A DNA stretch of 64,000 nucleotides from Butyrivibrio sp. XPD2002 (GCF_000423945.1 NZ_AUIY01000001.1:496001-560000); one strand, 5' to 3'. Shown: positions 24,332 to 33,600, numbered from the stretch's first letter. The notes: a model not told the origin generated them from the sequence alone. Program-made: numbers and translations.

Positions 24332-26227
24332 TTAAGCTCTCGCATCAAAAGATGTCATAGATAAAAAAGCAGTTTTCTTGGCATCAAGTATCGCTTCTAC
24401 CGGCGGATCCTCGCTGTCGGAATCCTGGTCCGTATGAAGCAGCATTTTGGCTTCCATATTGTAGCCGCGTTTGTTAAGTCTGGCTGTCAGCTCATCTATG
24501 TGCTCCGCAATCAGATCAATTACAGATTCATCTGCCACATAGAAATTGGTCTTAACATTCTTGTCCTTCATCTTTACATACACATCGAGAGGACCAAGAT
24601 TATCCATATCAAGATGTAAAATAGCGCTTACGGTATCTCCCGGCTCAAATTTTCTTTTGCCGTTGGAATATACATACAGATCTCCATGAGCATCCTGATC
24701 AGCCATCTTGAGTGGCAGTTGAACATAGTGGAACATCTGGTTTATCTGATTCATAAAGTCGATGTTGTTCTGAAGATTGGCAGCGCTCTGGGCCACCTTA
24801 TTGCCGGGCCCAAGGCTCTCTGTAAGCTGCTGTGTCAGCTGCTTTGCCTGCGTGTTTAGTCTCTCGTACAGATTCTGTACATTTTCCTTAAGACTCACAT
24901 CATCAGGCTTTAAAAGCCATTCATCCTGCATGATACTCTTCATGAGCTTATTGTACTCATTATTTCCAAAGAGTCTTGTGAAGGCCTTCTCAGCGCCCTC
25001 AGAGGAGTGGGCTGATGTGTTGTATGCCTCTGCAAGCTCTTTTAAAAGAGCTGTCTGATCTATCTTTGCAAGATCACCTGAGGTGGTCTGCGCCAGGAGC
25101 TTTTGTATCTCAGGTCCGGTGGCTCCGGTGCTGGAATTAAGCTCTTTAATTATATTTGCAAAATCATTACTAAGCGTAATCTTGGGATTCTCAGCTCTGC
25201 CTTCCCTAACCACTGCCCCGGGATCTCCCTTTATAGCGGCATCCTCAGCATTTACCTGTTTGGAAGTAACCTCTAATGCCTCACCATCTGCAAGCTTTGC
25301 ATCCTGCAGCTTTCCTTCAACATTTTTTTCATCTGAGGCAGCTCCTTCTATGATCTTAGGACTAACGCCCTCAGCTGTTTTCATGGTTCCATCCTGGTTA
25401 AGGGCATCTGCTACATTTCCCTGACCCTGAGCATTTTCCTGCAAAACTGCGGTATTAGTGGCTTCGGGATTAGCCATATTGGCATCCGTAGTAACAGCCT
25501 TCTCACTTAAGACCGCAGCCTCTTCCATCTGCTGTGCTCCCTTTGAGAGCATATCCAGAATACCTCCATAGAGGTCGTTGGCAGCCTTTCCTTCGCCATT
25601 CTGAACAAGCTGGTTATATGCCTCAGGAAGATCATCCATTATGGAATTCATGGTTTCAACCACCTGATGCTCGTAGTTCTTATAGCTTTCGAACTGAGCA
25701 ATATTCTGGTCTGTAATGGGAATATCAAGGGCTTTCATCTGAACAAGTGATGAAACGCCGGCATCCGGATTATTATTTACTATCTGATGCATGGCATTTA
25801 AGGAATCCTTGTCGATTCCCATACCATTTTCCATCATGGTCTTAACCATGTTAACTGTGTCCTGATTCACCTCTATTCCGGCGGCATTCAGGGCCTTAAG
25901 TGCGGTTGGATCTATTGAAGTATTTTCATAAAGAGGGGTAAGAGTTATCTGATTAGATACTCCGCGAACCTCAAAGGAGAGAACCTGGCCTTCCTTAAGG
26001 TACATGCCATCCTGCAATTTTGCAGAAATAACCATATCATCCCCAAGCCTTATCTGGGCGCTCTTAACACCGCCCTCATCAGTCATGGAAATGATTTTAC
26101 CGGAAAGCCTCTCGCCGGTCTCTAAAGACCGCAAAGATTCCTGTGATTCAGACGTCTTCTGATTTATAATTCGCCCATCAACCTGTACTACAGGTCTGTT
26201 GGTGTTCAGATTCTGAATGATACTCAT
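24332..26227 (-). CDS. FliK-like (flagellar hook-length control type) protein
   Basis: 631 residues. The long N-terminal and middle part is rich in Glu, Ala, Asn and Gln with low-complexity stretches; the C-terminus (about 500-610) has the Flg_hook/FliK-C pattern, VQLPLKMADQDAHGDLYVY and LGPLDVYVKMKDKNVKTNFY, followed by HIDELTARLNKRGYN. YlqG of Bacillus holds the same position. A longer frame reads into the palindromic repeat at 26231-26278; the true ATG is at 26227, preceded by GAGAGG that belongs to the repeat itself. The FlhB-C-like gene follows 12 nt downstream. Confidence 0.82.
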   Translation of the reverse strand: MSIIQNLNTNRPVVQVDGRIINQKTSESQESLRSLETGERLSGKIISMTDEGGVKSAQIRLGDDMVISAKLQDGMYLKEGQVLSFEVRGVSNQITLTPLYENTSIDPTALKALNAAGIEVNQDTVNMVKTMMENGMGIDKDSLNAMHQIVNNNPDAGVSSLVQMKALDIPITDQNIAQFESYKNYEHQVVETMNSIMDDLPEAYNQLVQNGEGKAANDLYGGILDMLSKGAQQMEEAAVLSEKAVTTDANMANPEATNTAVLQENAQGQGNVADALNQDGTMKTAEGVSPKIIEGAASDEKNVEGKLQDAKLADGEALEVTSKQVNAEDAAIKGDPGAVVREGRAENPKITLSNDFANIIKELNSSTGATGPEIQKLLAQTTSGDLAKIDQTALLKELAEAYNTSAHSSEGAEKAFTRLFGNNEYNKLMKSIMQDEWLLKPDDVSLKENVQNLYERLNTQAKQLTQQLTESLGPGNKVAQSAANLQNNIDFMNQINQMFHYVQLPLKMADQDAHGDLYVYSNGKRKFEPGDTVSAILHLDMDNLGPLDVYVKMKDKNVKTNFYVADESVIDLIAEHIDELTARLNKRGYNMEAKMLLHTDQDSDSEDPPVEAILDAKKTAFLSMTSFDARA

Positions 26228-26230
26228 AGG

Positions 26231-26278
26231 CCTCTCATCCGTCAGCTGTGCTGACACCTTCTTACCAGTAAGAAGGCT
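26231..26278. repeat. Dispersed palindromic element, copy 2
   Basis: CCTCTCATCCGTCAGC then GCTGACACC, and TTCTTACCAGTAAGAA then GGC: the compact form of the element seen at 20242, 34966 and 40736. It fills the gap between rnhB and the FliK-like gene on the upstream side of the latter, and its end supplies the purine-rich stretch 3 nt before the ATG. Confidence 0.75.
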
Positions 26279-26302
26279 TCATTTAACCTCTAAAAACAGG
26301 CA

Positions 26303-27070
26303 TCAATTACAAAAATTCTTGATAAAGGATCTTCTGTGTATTTCACAGGGGCCGTTCTTCTTAAGCGCCTCTATATGATCAGCGCTGCCATAGCCCTTGT
26401 TATGTGCAAAGCCATACCCCGGATACTTGTCATCAAGCTCAGCCATAAGTCTGTCCCTTGTCACCTTGGCAATAATGCTGGCCGCGGCGATGGAAACGCT
26501 CTTGGCATCTCCCTTGATTATGGACTCCTGCTGATACTCCTCAAGCTGAGGAATGTGAACAGCGTCTATCAAAAGGACATCCGGTTTAACTGAGAGATTG
26601 GCAACGGCCTTGGCCATAGCCTCATAGGTCGCCTGCAGAATATTGATCTCATCTATTCTGTTGTGATCACTACAACCGATACCTACAGAAATAGCCTTAT
26701 CATAAATCTCCTGATAAAGCTCTTCTCTCTTTTTTTCGGATAATTTCTTAGAATCATTTATATAAAAAATTTCTGCGTCCGCAGGCAATATTACAGCTGC
26801 TGCATAGACAGGACCTGCAAGAGGACCTCTTCCAACCTCATCGATTCCGCAGATATACTTCTTATCTGCATGAAGTCGCTCGTATGCACGCATCTCATAG
26901 AGACGCTGCTTTTCATTTTCTATAGCTGTAATATGCTTCTTTGCAGACTCCACAAGCTTAACAACACCTGCTCGTGAATCTGCCCCGTACTTTTCACAAA
27001 AAAGCTGATATCCTTCCGTATCCCCGATACTCTGTAATTCAGCCTTAATATCACCTATTTTCTCAGCCAT
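26303..27070 (-). CDS. rnhB: Ribonuclease HII
   Basis: 255 residues. Removes ribonucleotides and RNA primers from RNA-DNA hybrids. Catalytic carboxylates: D and E in CGIDEVGRGPLAGP (residues about 74-87), D in LLIDAVHIP, and D in SIIAKVTRDRLM. A 70-residue N-terminal extension precedes the core, as in clostridial RNase HII. Overlaps the end of lepB by 8 nt, so translation is coupled. Confidence 0.95.
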   Translation of the reverse strand: MAEKIGDIKAELQSIGDTEGYQLFCEKYGADSRAGVVKLVESAKKHITAIENEKQRLYEMRAYERLHADKKYICGIDEVGRGPLAGPVYAAAVILPADAEIFYINDSKKLSEKKREELYQEIYDKAISVGIGCSDHNRIDEINILQATYEAMAKAVANLSVKPDVLLIDAVHIPQLEEYQQESIIKGDAKSVSIAAASIIAKVTRDRLMAELDDKYPGYGFAHNKGYGSADHIEALKKNGPCEIHRRSFIKNFCN

Positions 27071-27632
27071 TGTTAGTATTTTCCTTATTCTTGTCTATTA
27101 TGCCAAAGGATGAGAAGGGATAGATTCTAAGCCAGGTTCTGCCTATGATGTCAGAGCCTTTGATATTACCAACGCTGGGCTCTCTTGAATCCATGCTGTA
27201 ATTTCTGTTATCTCCCATTACAAAGTACTCATCTTCGCCAAGAGTTATAGGCTCTGCAGCCCTTCCGGGATTCTGGATGATCTCTGCTCCGAAATGCTCC
27301 TCAAGAATCTCTCCGTTAATGTAGATATTACCGTTATAATCGATCTGAACAGTCTCGCCGGGAAGTCCGATGACACGCTTAATGAAATATTCACTGGGAT
27401 CCTGCGGATAAGGGAATATTACGATATCAAAGCGCTTAGGATCTGAAAATCTGTATGTGATCTTATCTGCCATAAGAACATCGCGATCATGAAGAGTGTA
27501 CATCATTGATTCTCCATCAACGTCAGTTCTCTGTGCCACGAATTTCATAAAACACCATGTAGCAATTACTACAATAATGATTGTAATTATGGTACTTCCA
27601 GCATTCTCAAAAAACTCTTTCATCTTATTCAT
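27063..27632 (-). CDS. lepB: Signal peptidase I (first copy)
   Basis: 189 residues. One N-terminal membrane anchor (about 13-30), then the serine/lysine protease: Ser42 in GESMMYTL (the usual Pro after the Met is replaced by Tyr), Lys85 in FIKRVIGLPGE, and the GDNRNYSMDSR box near 140. It removes signal peptides from exported proteins, of which this window codes many. Overlaps rbgA by 4 nt (ATGA) and rnhB by 8 nt. Confidence 0.94.
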   Translation of the reverse strand: MNKMKEFFENAGSTIITIIIVVIATWCFMKFVAQRTDVDGESMMYTLHDRDVLMADKITYRFSDPKRFDIVIFPYPQDPSEYFIKRVIGLPGETVQIDYNGNIYINGEILEEHFGAEIIQNPGRAAEPITLGEDEYFVMGDNRNYSMDSREPSVGNIKGSDIIGRTWLRIYPFSSFGIIDKNKENTNNG

Positions 27633-28507
27633 ATCGGTCTCTCCAACGAAATTTTTCCAAGTCTCCCGTTTCTAAAGTCATCCAAAAGCTGCATGCAGGC
27701 TCTGTCTATATCAGCCTTGCCTCCCTGCTTTATAAGCTTTCTGTTATCAGCTATCGCAGTCAGAATTGATGACTCGGGAGTTTCATATGGGTCCTCCTCG
27801 TAGAGGAGCTTCTGCTCATCCGTAACACCGTACTTCTCAGAAAGTGTGCCCGGATACCAGTCCTCAAGGATCCTTATAAGATTAACAGCAAGTTCGCCCT
27901 TATCAAGGTTCTCATCATTCATTGAGCCTATGAGTGCAAGGTGAAGTCCCACAGTCTCATCATCAAACTTGGGCCACAGCACACCGGGTGTATCCAGAAG
28001 CTGTAAGTTCTTACCAAGCATTATCCACTGTTTTCCCTTGGTAACACCGGGCTTATTGCCGGTCTTGGCCGCCGCCTTACCTGAAATCTTATTTATAAAG
28101 GTGGATTTACCCACGTTGGGAATACCTGCAACCATAGCCCTTATGGGCCTGTTTACGATTCCCCTCTTTTTATCTCTCTCGATCTTCTCACGGCAGCTCT
28201 CCGTAACCTGGTCAAGAACCTGTCTCACCTGAGAACCGGTCTTGGAATTCATCTCCATTACCCTTGCTCCGGTAGAAGAAAAATACTCAATCCATTCCTT
28301 GCTTATGGCCGGGTCTGCCAGATCTGCCTTATTTAATATTACAAGCCTGGATTTATTCTGCCCAAGCTTATCTATGTCAGGATTCCTTCCTGACATGGGT
28401 ATTCTGGCGTCAGTGAGCTCAATAATGAGGTCAACCATGCGTATATTTTCCTGCATCATACGCATCGCCTTGGTCATATGACCGGGATACCACTGATAAT
28501 TATTCAT
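27629..28507 (-). CDS. rbgA: Ribosome biogenesis GTPase RbgA/YlqF
   Basis: 292 residues. Circularly permuted GTPase acting in late 50S assembly: G4 LNKADL (near 53) precedes G1 GIPNVGKSTFINK (near 129) and G3 DTPG (near 175). The N-terminus YPGHMTKAMRMM is the family signature, and the C-terminal ANTAR-like RNA-binding helices follow. It lies between two signal peptidase genes and overlaps the second by 4 nt. Confidence 0.95.
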   Translation of the reverse strand: MNNYQWYPGHMTKAMRMMQENIRMVDLIIELTDARIPMSGRNPDIDKLGQNKSRLVILNKADLADPAISKEWIEYFSSTGARVMEMNSKTGSQVRQVLDQVTESCREKIERDKKRGIVNRPIRAMVAGIPNVGKSTFINKISGKAAAKTGNKPGVTKGKQWIMLGKNLQLLDTPGVLWPKFDDETVGLHLALIGSMNDENLDKGELAVNLIRILEDWYPGTLSEKYGVTDEQKLLYEEDPYETPESSILTAIADNRKLIKQGGKADIDRACMQLLDDFRNGRLGKISLERPI

Positions 28508-28519
28508 ATACTCTTCCTT

Positions 28520-29113
28520 TTATTCTATAAGACCGGTTTTGCCTTCCTTAGATCCGTAGGCAAACCATGCCTTTCCCGCAATGGTGTCGCTCTTCACAAT
28601 GCCGATATTGGCACTCCTGCTGTCCTCACTGCTGTTTCTGTTATCACCGAGAACGAAAAATTCTCCATTACCTAAGGTTATTTCGTTTTCAGCAATACCT
28701 GCTTCTTCCATTTTATCATATTTACCGTCCTCAGTGATGACAGTTTCACCATTAACCACAAGATTACCGTCCACGATCTGAACCTTCTCACCTGGAACAG
28801 CCACTACTCTCTTAACATAATAATGGGATTTTGCATTACCGTTGGGAAGAAAAACAATAACATCATTCTTCTTAGGAGATGTCAGTCTGTAAACTATCCT
28901 GTCAACAAGCACACTCTGGCTGTTGTAGAGGGCTGTCTCCATCGAATCACCGATTACGCGGACTCTCTTTCCAAAGGACAGCACAAGAACAAAGGCCACA
29001 AAGACCGCTATAGCAGTATAAAAAAGCCACGAAAGAAGTTCTCTTATAAACTCCGGCGTAACTGTTTTTTTCTTTTCCTGAAACATTGACTGATATCTCT
29101 GTCTTCTGCGCAT
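28520..29113 (-). CDS. lepB: Signal peptidase I (second copy)
   Basis: 197 residues with a basic N-terminus, a membrane anchor at about 28-48, Ser57 in GDSMETAL, Lys101 in YYVKRVVAVPGE, and GDNRNSSEDSR near 160. It is clearly a paralogue of the enzyme at 27063 rather than a repeat assembly error, since the two differ throughout. Two type I peptidases either side of rbgA are common in Lachnospiraceae. A terminator separates it from rplS. Confidence 0.94.
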   Translation of the reverse strand: MRRRQRYQSMFQEKKKTVTPEFIRELLSWLFYTAIAVFVAFVLVLSFGKRVRVIGDSMETALYNSQSVLVDRIVYRLTSPKKNDVIVFLPNGNAKSHYYVKRVVAVPGEKVQIVDGNLVVNGETVITEDGKYDKMEEAGIAENEITLGNGEFFVLGDNRNSSEDSRSANIGIVKSDTIAGKAWFAYGSKEGKTGLIE

Positions 29114-29154
29114 ATTATCTCCATCAACTACAAAATAGGATGCCGCTTAATGTT

Positions 29155-29186
29155 AAAAAAGGGCAATTACTAAAAAGTAACTGCCC
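29155..29186 (-). terminator. Intrinsic terminator/attenuator between rplS and lepB
   Basis: GGGCAGTTAC / GTAATTGCCC stem (one wobble) followed by TTTTTT on the minus strand; 19 nt after the rplS stop. Confidence 0.88.
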
Positions 29187-29205
29187 TTACCAAAGAAATC
29201 AATTC

Positions 29206-29553
29206 TTAGCGAACCTTTTCCTTGACCTTTGCCTTCTTACCTGTGAGGCCCTTAAGGTAGTTAAGCTTAGCTCTTCTAACCTTACCCATTCTCACAACTT
29301 CAACCTTCTCTACAAGAGGAGAGTGAAGAGGCCATGTCTTCTCAACGCCTACGCCGTTTGAGATCTTACGAACTGTGAAAGTTGCGCGGTTTGAACCACC
29401 CTGAATCTTCTTAACAGTTCCTTCGAAAACCTGTACTCTTTCGCGGTTTCCTTCCTTGATCTTGTTGTAGACACGAACTGTGTCACCTGTGTTGAACTCG
29501 GGAGCGTTCTGGTTAAGCTGCTCCTTCTCGATCTCTGCAATGATTGTGTTCAT
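29206..29553 (-). CDS. rplS: 50S ribosomal protein L19
   Basis: 115 residues, the normal length. The motif [20 protein letters not shown], the RVQVFEG strand, and the basic tail ([18 protein letters not shown]) identify L19, which sits at the 30S-50S interface. In most Firmicutes rplS follows trmD; here it has its own promoter, 4 kb from trmD-rimM. AGGAGAAAG upstream supports the start. Confidence 0.97.
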   Translation of the reverse strand: MNTIIAEIEKEQLNQNAPEFNTGDTVRVYNKIKEGNRERVQVFEGTVKKIQGGSNRATFTVRKISNGVGVEKTWPLHSPLVEKVEVVRMGKVRRAKLNYLKGLTGKKAKVKEKVR

Positions 29554-29642
29554 TTGCTTTCTCCTATACTATATAAATGGACGTTCTTAAATACATTTCT
29601 AAAAGTGCGTACCAGAGGACCGTCATTTTCGCAACTACATGA

Positions 29643-29671
29643 TATTAACATATCCAAAGTAAGCTCGTCAA
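29643..29671 (-). promoter_or_regulatory. rplS promoter and untranslated leader
   Basis: TTGACG (29671-29666), 17-bp spacer, TTAATA (29648-29643). The transcript would carry a leader of about 83 nt with partly complementary stretches (GGTCC, GGTACGCAC). It may be an autoregulatory L19 leader, but I cannot confirm the fold. Confidence 0.6.
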
Positions 29672-29736
29672 GGTTTTTTACTTTATACCTATGCTTTTTG
29701 TCCGCCCTTTCAGGGTTCGATTTATCCATATAATCA

Positions 29737-30180
29737 TTATCTTGATTTAGGTTTTATATGCATGTCTGTTGGGCCAAAGCTCAGAGGCAGGATTTCAGTA
29801 AGATCATATACCTCATATTGATTTTTACCATCTTCCTGTCCGGTGAGAAGGATTATCTTAAAATCATCATCACAAAATTCGCGGATTACCTGACGACATA
29901 CACCGCAGGGTGAGCAAAGCTCGAGTTTTTCCTGATCTTCAAAACCTCCTACTATAGCCAAAGCTTCAAATTCTCTTTCACCCTCGCTTATCGCCTTAAA
30001 GAACGCTGTGCGCTCAGCACAGTTTGTGGGTGTATAGGAAGCATTTTCAATATTACAGCCCTTGTATACCTTTCCTTCCTTTGTCATCAGCGCTGCACCC
30101 ACCTTGAAATGACTGTAGGGTGTATACGCCATCTGTCTTGCCTCAAGTGCAAGCTCTATAAGTTCCTCGTATGTTTTCAT
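29737..30180 (-). CDS. cdd: Cytidine deaminase
   Basis: 147 residues. Deaminates cytidine and deoxycytidine to uridine and deoxyuridine for pyrimidine salvage. Zinc site: CAERTAFF (Cys and catalytic Glu near residue 53) and PCGVCRQV near 90. Tetrameric short form. It lies 42 nt after udp, which cleaves the uridine it makes, so the two form a salvage operon. AGGT upstream of the ATG is a weak ribosome binding site. Confidence 0.95.
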   Translation of the reverse strand: MKTYEELIELALEARQMAYTPYSHFKVGAALMTKEGKVYKGCNIENASYTPTNCAERTAFFKAISEGEREFEALAIVGGFEDQEKLELCSPCGVCRQVIREFCDDDFKIILLTGQEDGKNQYEVYDLTEILPLSFGPTDMHIKPKSR

Positions 30181-30222
30181 CGTTTTACCTATGGCATAAC
30201 CTTATATGCCATTTCCCTGTTT

Positions 30223-31008
30223 CTATTTTGTATTCTTTTTATCCTCAGCAATAAGCTTTCTGATAGCCTCTACAGTAACCTTGATAGCTGAATCTGTATC
30301 GTGTGCCTGCGGATTATCAAGTCCGGCCTTAGCTCTCTCCTGGTTTGCAACTGTGAGCATTATGGCACCTGTTCTTGCGCGGAGCCATTGTCCAACTATG
30401 AAAAGTGTGGATGACTCCATCTCTGAGCCAAGACAGCCGCATCTCTTCCATGCCTCCCACTTGTTCTGAAGCTCATAGAATACAGGCTTTGTTTCAGGCT
30501 CATGCTGACCATAGAATGCATCCTTACACTGAACCACGCCCACATGGTGTCTGAAGCCAAGCTCCTTGGCTGACTCCTTGAGCGCCTGTGTAACCTCAAA
30601 GGTAGATACTGCAGGATACTCGATAGGCGCGTATTCCTTGGAGGTTCCTTCAGCTCTTACGGCTCCGTTAACAACAATAAGATCTCCGCCAACTACATCA
30701 AGCTGCATTCCGCCACAGGTTCCGACTCTGATAAAGGTATCTGCACCAATCTTATGCAGCTCCTCAATTGCGATTGAAGCTGAAGCGCCGCCAATTCCGG
30801 TGGAAACAACGCTTACCTTTTCACCTTCTAAATATCCTGTATATGTATTGTATTCACGATTGTAAGCAACCTGCCTGGCATCATCAAAATATGCTGCAAT
30901 TTTCTCACATCTTCCGGGATCGCCGGGCAAAATAACATATCTTCCGACGTCTCCTTCCTTAAGATGAATATGGTACTGATATCCAGCCCCTTCTGTATAA
31001 TCAACCAT
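30223..31008 (-). CDS. udp: Uridine phosphorylase (nucleoside phosphorylase family)
   Basis: 261 residues. Phosphorolysis of uridine to uracil and ribose 1-phosphate. PNP/UDP family type I signs: [12 protein letters not shown] (phosphate loop, near 28), RVGTCGGMQ near 94, and the purine/pyrimidine-site [10 protein letters not shown] near 197. The wide C-terminal insertion of uridine phosphorylases is present. GGGAGG 8 nt before the ATG supports the start. Co-transcribed with cdd. Confidence 0.9.
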   Translation of the reverse strand: MVDYTEGAGYQYHIHLKEGDVGRYVILPGDPGRCEKIAAYFDDARQVAYNREYNTYTGYLEGEKVSVVSTGIGGASASIAIEELHKIGADTFIRVGTCGGMQLDVVGGDLIVVNGAVRAEGTSKEYAPIEYPAVSTFEVTQALKESAKELGFRHHVGVVQCKDAFYGQHEPETKPVFYELQNKWEAWKRCGCLGSEMESSTLFIVGQWLRARTGAIMLTVANQERAKAGLDNPQAHDTDSAIKVTVEAIRKLIAEDKKNTK

Positions 31009-31063
31009 TATTAAAACCTCCCGGTAATCATATTTTAAGTACTTATTTTATGAGTGGATTTTT

Positions 31064-31072
31064 ATTATACCA
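31064..31072 (-). promoter_or_regulatory. Extended -10 promoter of udp-cdd
   Basis: TGGTATAAT, an extended -10 with no good -35 at the usual distance; about 55 nt before the udp ATG. Confidence 0.55.
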
Positions 31073-31094
31073 CTATTTTGTCAGGAACTCACTT

Positions 31095-32162
31095 TTAACG
31101 TACATACTCCTTAAAATATGTATCGCCCGAAGCATCTGACCTTAGCTGGCATCTGGCCTTTACTGTATGGTCATTCTTGCAGGCAACATACCATATATCT
31201 TCATCCGGTGAAGCACCTATTACATCCCATTTTTCAGGATTCTTATAATAGATGATCCCACAATAATCCAGCATATATCCATAGTCCTTAACAGGAGCCA
31301 TTTCAAAGTCCATATATTCTGTCCCATCAGAATTTTTAAAATTATAGATATAGCCATTTTTCAAAATCGGCGAATCGCCGTAGTAATTGATATAACCTGT
31401 TGCTTCGACGTAGCCGTCAAAGGCATGAGCTGTAAAGGTACCGTTTGTATCAACTTCAATCCACGTAGGTAAATCCGATTCCTCTGTGAACCTATACCAT
31501 ATTCCGGGAAGTTCTTCTCCGTACTCACCTTCGATTTTAGACTTTCCTTCCTTTAAATATGAATCGTCAGTAATCGGAGCCCCAATAGGAGTTATCCCTA
31601 TTGGAGCAACTTCCTTCATACGATTAAGCTCAGCTTCCAAATCTTTGACTTCCGACAGCAGCGCAACATTATTATCAAAAAGCCTCAAAAATGCATTTTC
31701 ATCTACACCGGGCTTAAATGTTATCGTTTTATCTGTTCCATATATATCTATATCCGTTTCCATTGCCGGAAGATAATACATAGGAAGTACATAACTTTTT
31801 TTCGGCGAATAATACATCTGTCCGTACATGGAGTACTCACCGCCCTGCTCCACTTTTCCGTCTGAATAGCTAAAAACATGTATCGGATGCCATGGACAAT
31901 CTCCATTTGCAATCGCCAGTTCGCATGTATCATCATCGTCAAGATAAATAAGTTCAAAATACACACAGCTCTTATCTACAGGCTTATCCGTCTCTCCAAA
32001 ATCGTCTTTATATAAGGTGCTTACCGCAGGATGATCCATGTAATCAGACAAGAACTCAGCGTAGGCTTTTATTTCTTCATCTTGTCTGTTAGCAGCCAAG
32101 CCCATAACAAAAACAGCACTAATGAATATTGAAAATAATGATTTCAAATTTCTCTTCTTCAT
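31095..32162 (-). CDS. Secreted protein of unknown function
   Basis: 355 residues with a short signal peptide (MKKRNLKSLFSIFISAVFVM, cleaved near residue 24). It has no lipobox or wall anchor. The N-terminal half has aromatic and acidic beta-type segments (CVYFELIYLDDDDTCELAIA, MYGQMYYSPKKSYVLPMYYL), there is a short coiled coil at about 180-200 (LLSEVKDLEAELNRMKEV), and then a lipocalin-like run of strands. The first half resembles extracellular proteins of Lachnospiraceae whose role is not known to me. A GTG four codons upstream is possible, but GAGGGGAAG fits the ATG at 32162. It follows the gene at 32223 by 60 nt, probably as one transcript. Confidence 0.7.
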   Translation of the reverse strand: MKKRNLKSLFSIFISAVFVMGLAANRQDEEIKAYAEFLSDYMDHPAVSTLYKDDFGETDKPVDKSCVYFELIYLDDDDTCELAIANGDCPWHPIHVFSYSDGKVEQGGEYSMYGQMYYSPKKSYVLPMYYLPAMETDIDIYGTDKTITFKPGVDENAFLRLFDNNVALLSEVKDLEAELNRMKEVAPIGITPIGAPITDDSYLKEGKSKIEGEYGEELPGIWYRFTEESDLPTWIEVDTNGTFTAHAFDGYVEATGYINYYGDSPILKNGYIYNFKNSDGTEYMDFEMAPVKDYGYMLDYCGIIYYKNPEKWDVIGASPDEDIWYVACKNDHTVKARCQLRSDASGDTYFKEYVR

Positions 32163-32222
32163 TCTTCCCCTCACATTCTTTGTTACGGCGTATAAGGCTC
32201 TTTAATTAGATCTTCCGCAAAC

Positions 32223-33392
32223 TCAGTATACCTGTATTTCACTAATGCAGGTGTCATCATACTTTGCCCCTTTTTTGGCACCTGTAATTGTTATAACAAT
32301 AGTATCCGTAACAACCGGTTCATCAAGCCCTATCCTTGTACGACTGGTGTCTGCGATATATTTCGCATCAAAGCCTTCATCTGCATAACCTTCCATTACG
32401 TTTTCTGTGACTACATTACCATCTCCAAAATCCACTGTAGCTTCGGTCAGCATGCCGTTATTTGTGTATTGTTCATAGCCTGCTGTATAGCCATTGCAGA
32501 TAAGAACTCCGCATACAGGCTGCTTTTTATCAAGATGAAGTACTATTTGCTCACCTTCTCCTGTTCCAGGAACCCCCTCAGCCCAAACAGTTGTATTATC
32601 ACCATCCACAAGATTCGCTCCCGAATATGTCTTATCTCCGGATTTTGGAAGTTCAGATGAAGTCTCTACAGAAGCTACTTCAATCTTATAATCACGATAT
32701 CTTCCGCACAACAATGTAACTCCATACCTGCTATCAGGATTTTTTCTAAAGAGTATATCAGCACAGCCTAAATATTCCTCGTCACCACCATTGCTCTCAT
32801 AGAACCCCGGACCTGATACGAGAAAATACTCGTCATTATCATAATATTGCTTATTATATATTATCTGCCAGCCCTCACCATCAGCATAAAGCGGATAATA
32901 ATAGTCATCATCAACGTTTTCATACTCATCGGGGATAAAATCCTCTTCGCCATAGAATTCTTTAAACAATTCCTTTACTTTGTCTAATGGAATTGCTGTT
33001 TCTCCATTCACCTTTTCAACAATGTCTTCATATAAAGGAAATTGCATAAAGAGAACACTGTTCATAATCTGAAAACGAAGTGAAAACTTATTATCATTAT
33101 CCATCTCAGAAAAAATCTCATTCTCATAGCCAAGAATTCTTGCACCGCTTACACAATCGCACATTCCCGACAAGATATCAGCATTTGAAGGAACAACCGG
33201 CTCAGTCTCTCTAAGGGAATCAATTATAGAGATGTAGTCTGAATTCGACAGTGCAGAGAACTCTGCCCCCACATTATCTTCTATTTGTTCTGATTCCTTG
33301 GTTTGTGCCAGTAAATCATCTTTTTCCTGCCCAAGCAACAATGTAGCAACCAGTGATGTTGCAATTATTGCATTTACTTTTCTCCAATTCAT
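32223..33392 (-). CDS. Secreted protein with C-terminal NADase-type glycan-binding (discoidin-like) domain
   Basis: 389 residues. Signal peptide MNWRKVNAIIATSLVATLLL. The N-terminal domain (about 45-240) is acidic with many Tyr (DEYENVDDDYYYPLYADGEG). The C-terminal 140 residues start TYSGANLVDGDNTTVWAEGV and end with CISEIQVY, the pattern of the discoidin-like domain seen in secreted Clostridia proteins and named NADase-type glycan-binding. No catalytic NADase part is visible. GGGGGACAA before the ATG at 33392 decides the start over a frame 11 codons longer. A TATAAT lies at about 33449-33454, but the -35 is poor. Confidence 0.72.
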   Translation of the reverse strand: MNWRKVNAIIATSLVATLLLGQEKDDLLAQTKESEQIEDNVGAEFSALSNSDYISIIDSLRETEPVVPSNADILSGMCDCVSGARILGYENEIFSEMDNDNKFSLRFQIMNSVLFMQFPLYEDIVEKVNGETAIPLDKVKELFKEFYGEEDFIPDEYENVDDDYYYPLYADGEGWQIIYNKQYYDNDEYFLVSGPGFYESNGGDEEYLGCADILFRKNPDSRYGVTLLCGRYRDYKIEVASVETSSELPKSGDKTYSGANLVDGDNTTVWAEGVPGTGEGEQIVLHLDKKQPVCGVLICNGYTAGYEQYTNNGMLTEATVDFGDGNVVTENVMEGYADEGFDAKYIADTSRTRIGLDEPVVTDTIVITITGAKKGAKYDDTCISEIQVY

Positions 33393-33536
33393 AATTTGTC
33401 CCCCTATCATCCTTTGGCATAACACTTAATGTTTGCGGCTACACATAGATTATACAATCAAATAGCGTCTATCCAGTCTGTTTATAAAAATTTTAGTTAT
33501 TAACTAATACCGGTAGCAATCTACCTATCAGATAGC

Positions 33537-33583
33537 AAAAAACGCTTTAAAGAAAGACTCATATAATCTTTCCTTAAAGCGTT
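33537..33583 (-). terminator. Intrinsic terminator after rimM
   Basis: AACGCTTTAAGGAAAG pairs with CTTTCTTTAAAGCGTT (one mismatch), followed on the minus strand by TTTTTT. It closes the ylxM-to-rimM transcription unit 18 nt after rimM. Confidence 0.88.
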
Positions 33584-33600
33584 CAGTAATTATATATCCC

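Noticed and set aside
26303..29113. Duplicated signal peptidase genes as an assembly artefact
   Set aside because: The two proteins differ throughout and sit in different contexts, so they are true paralogues.
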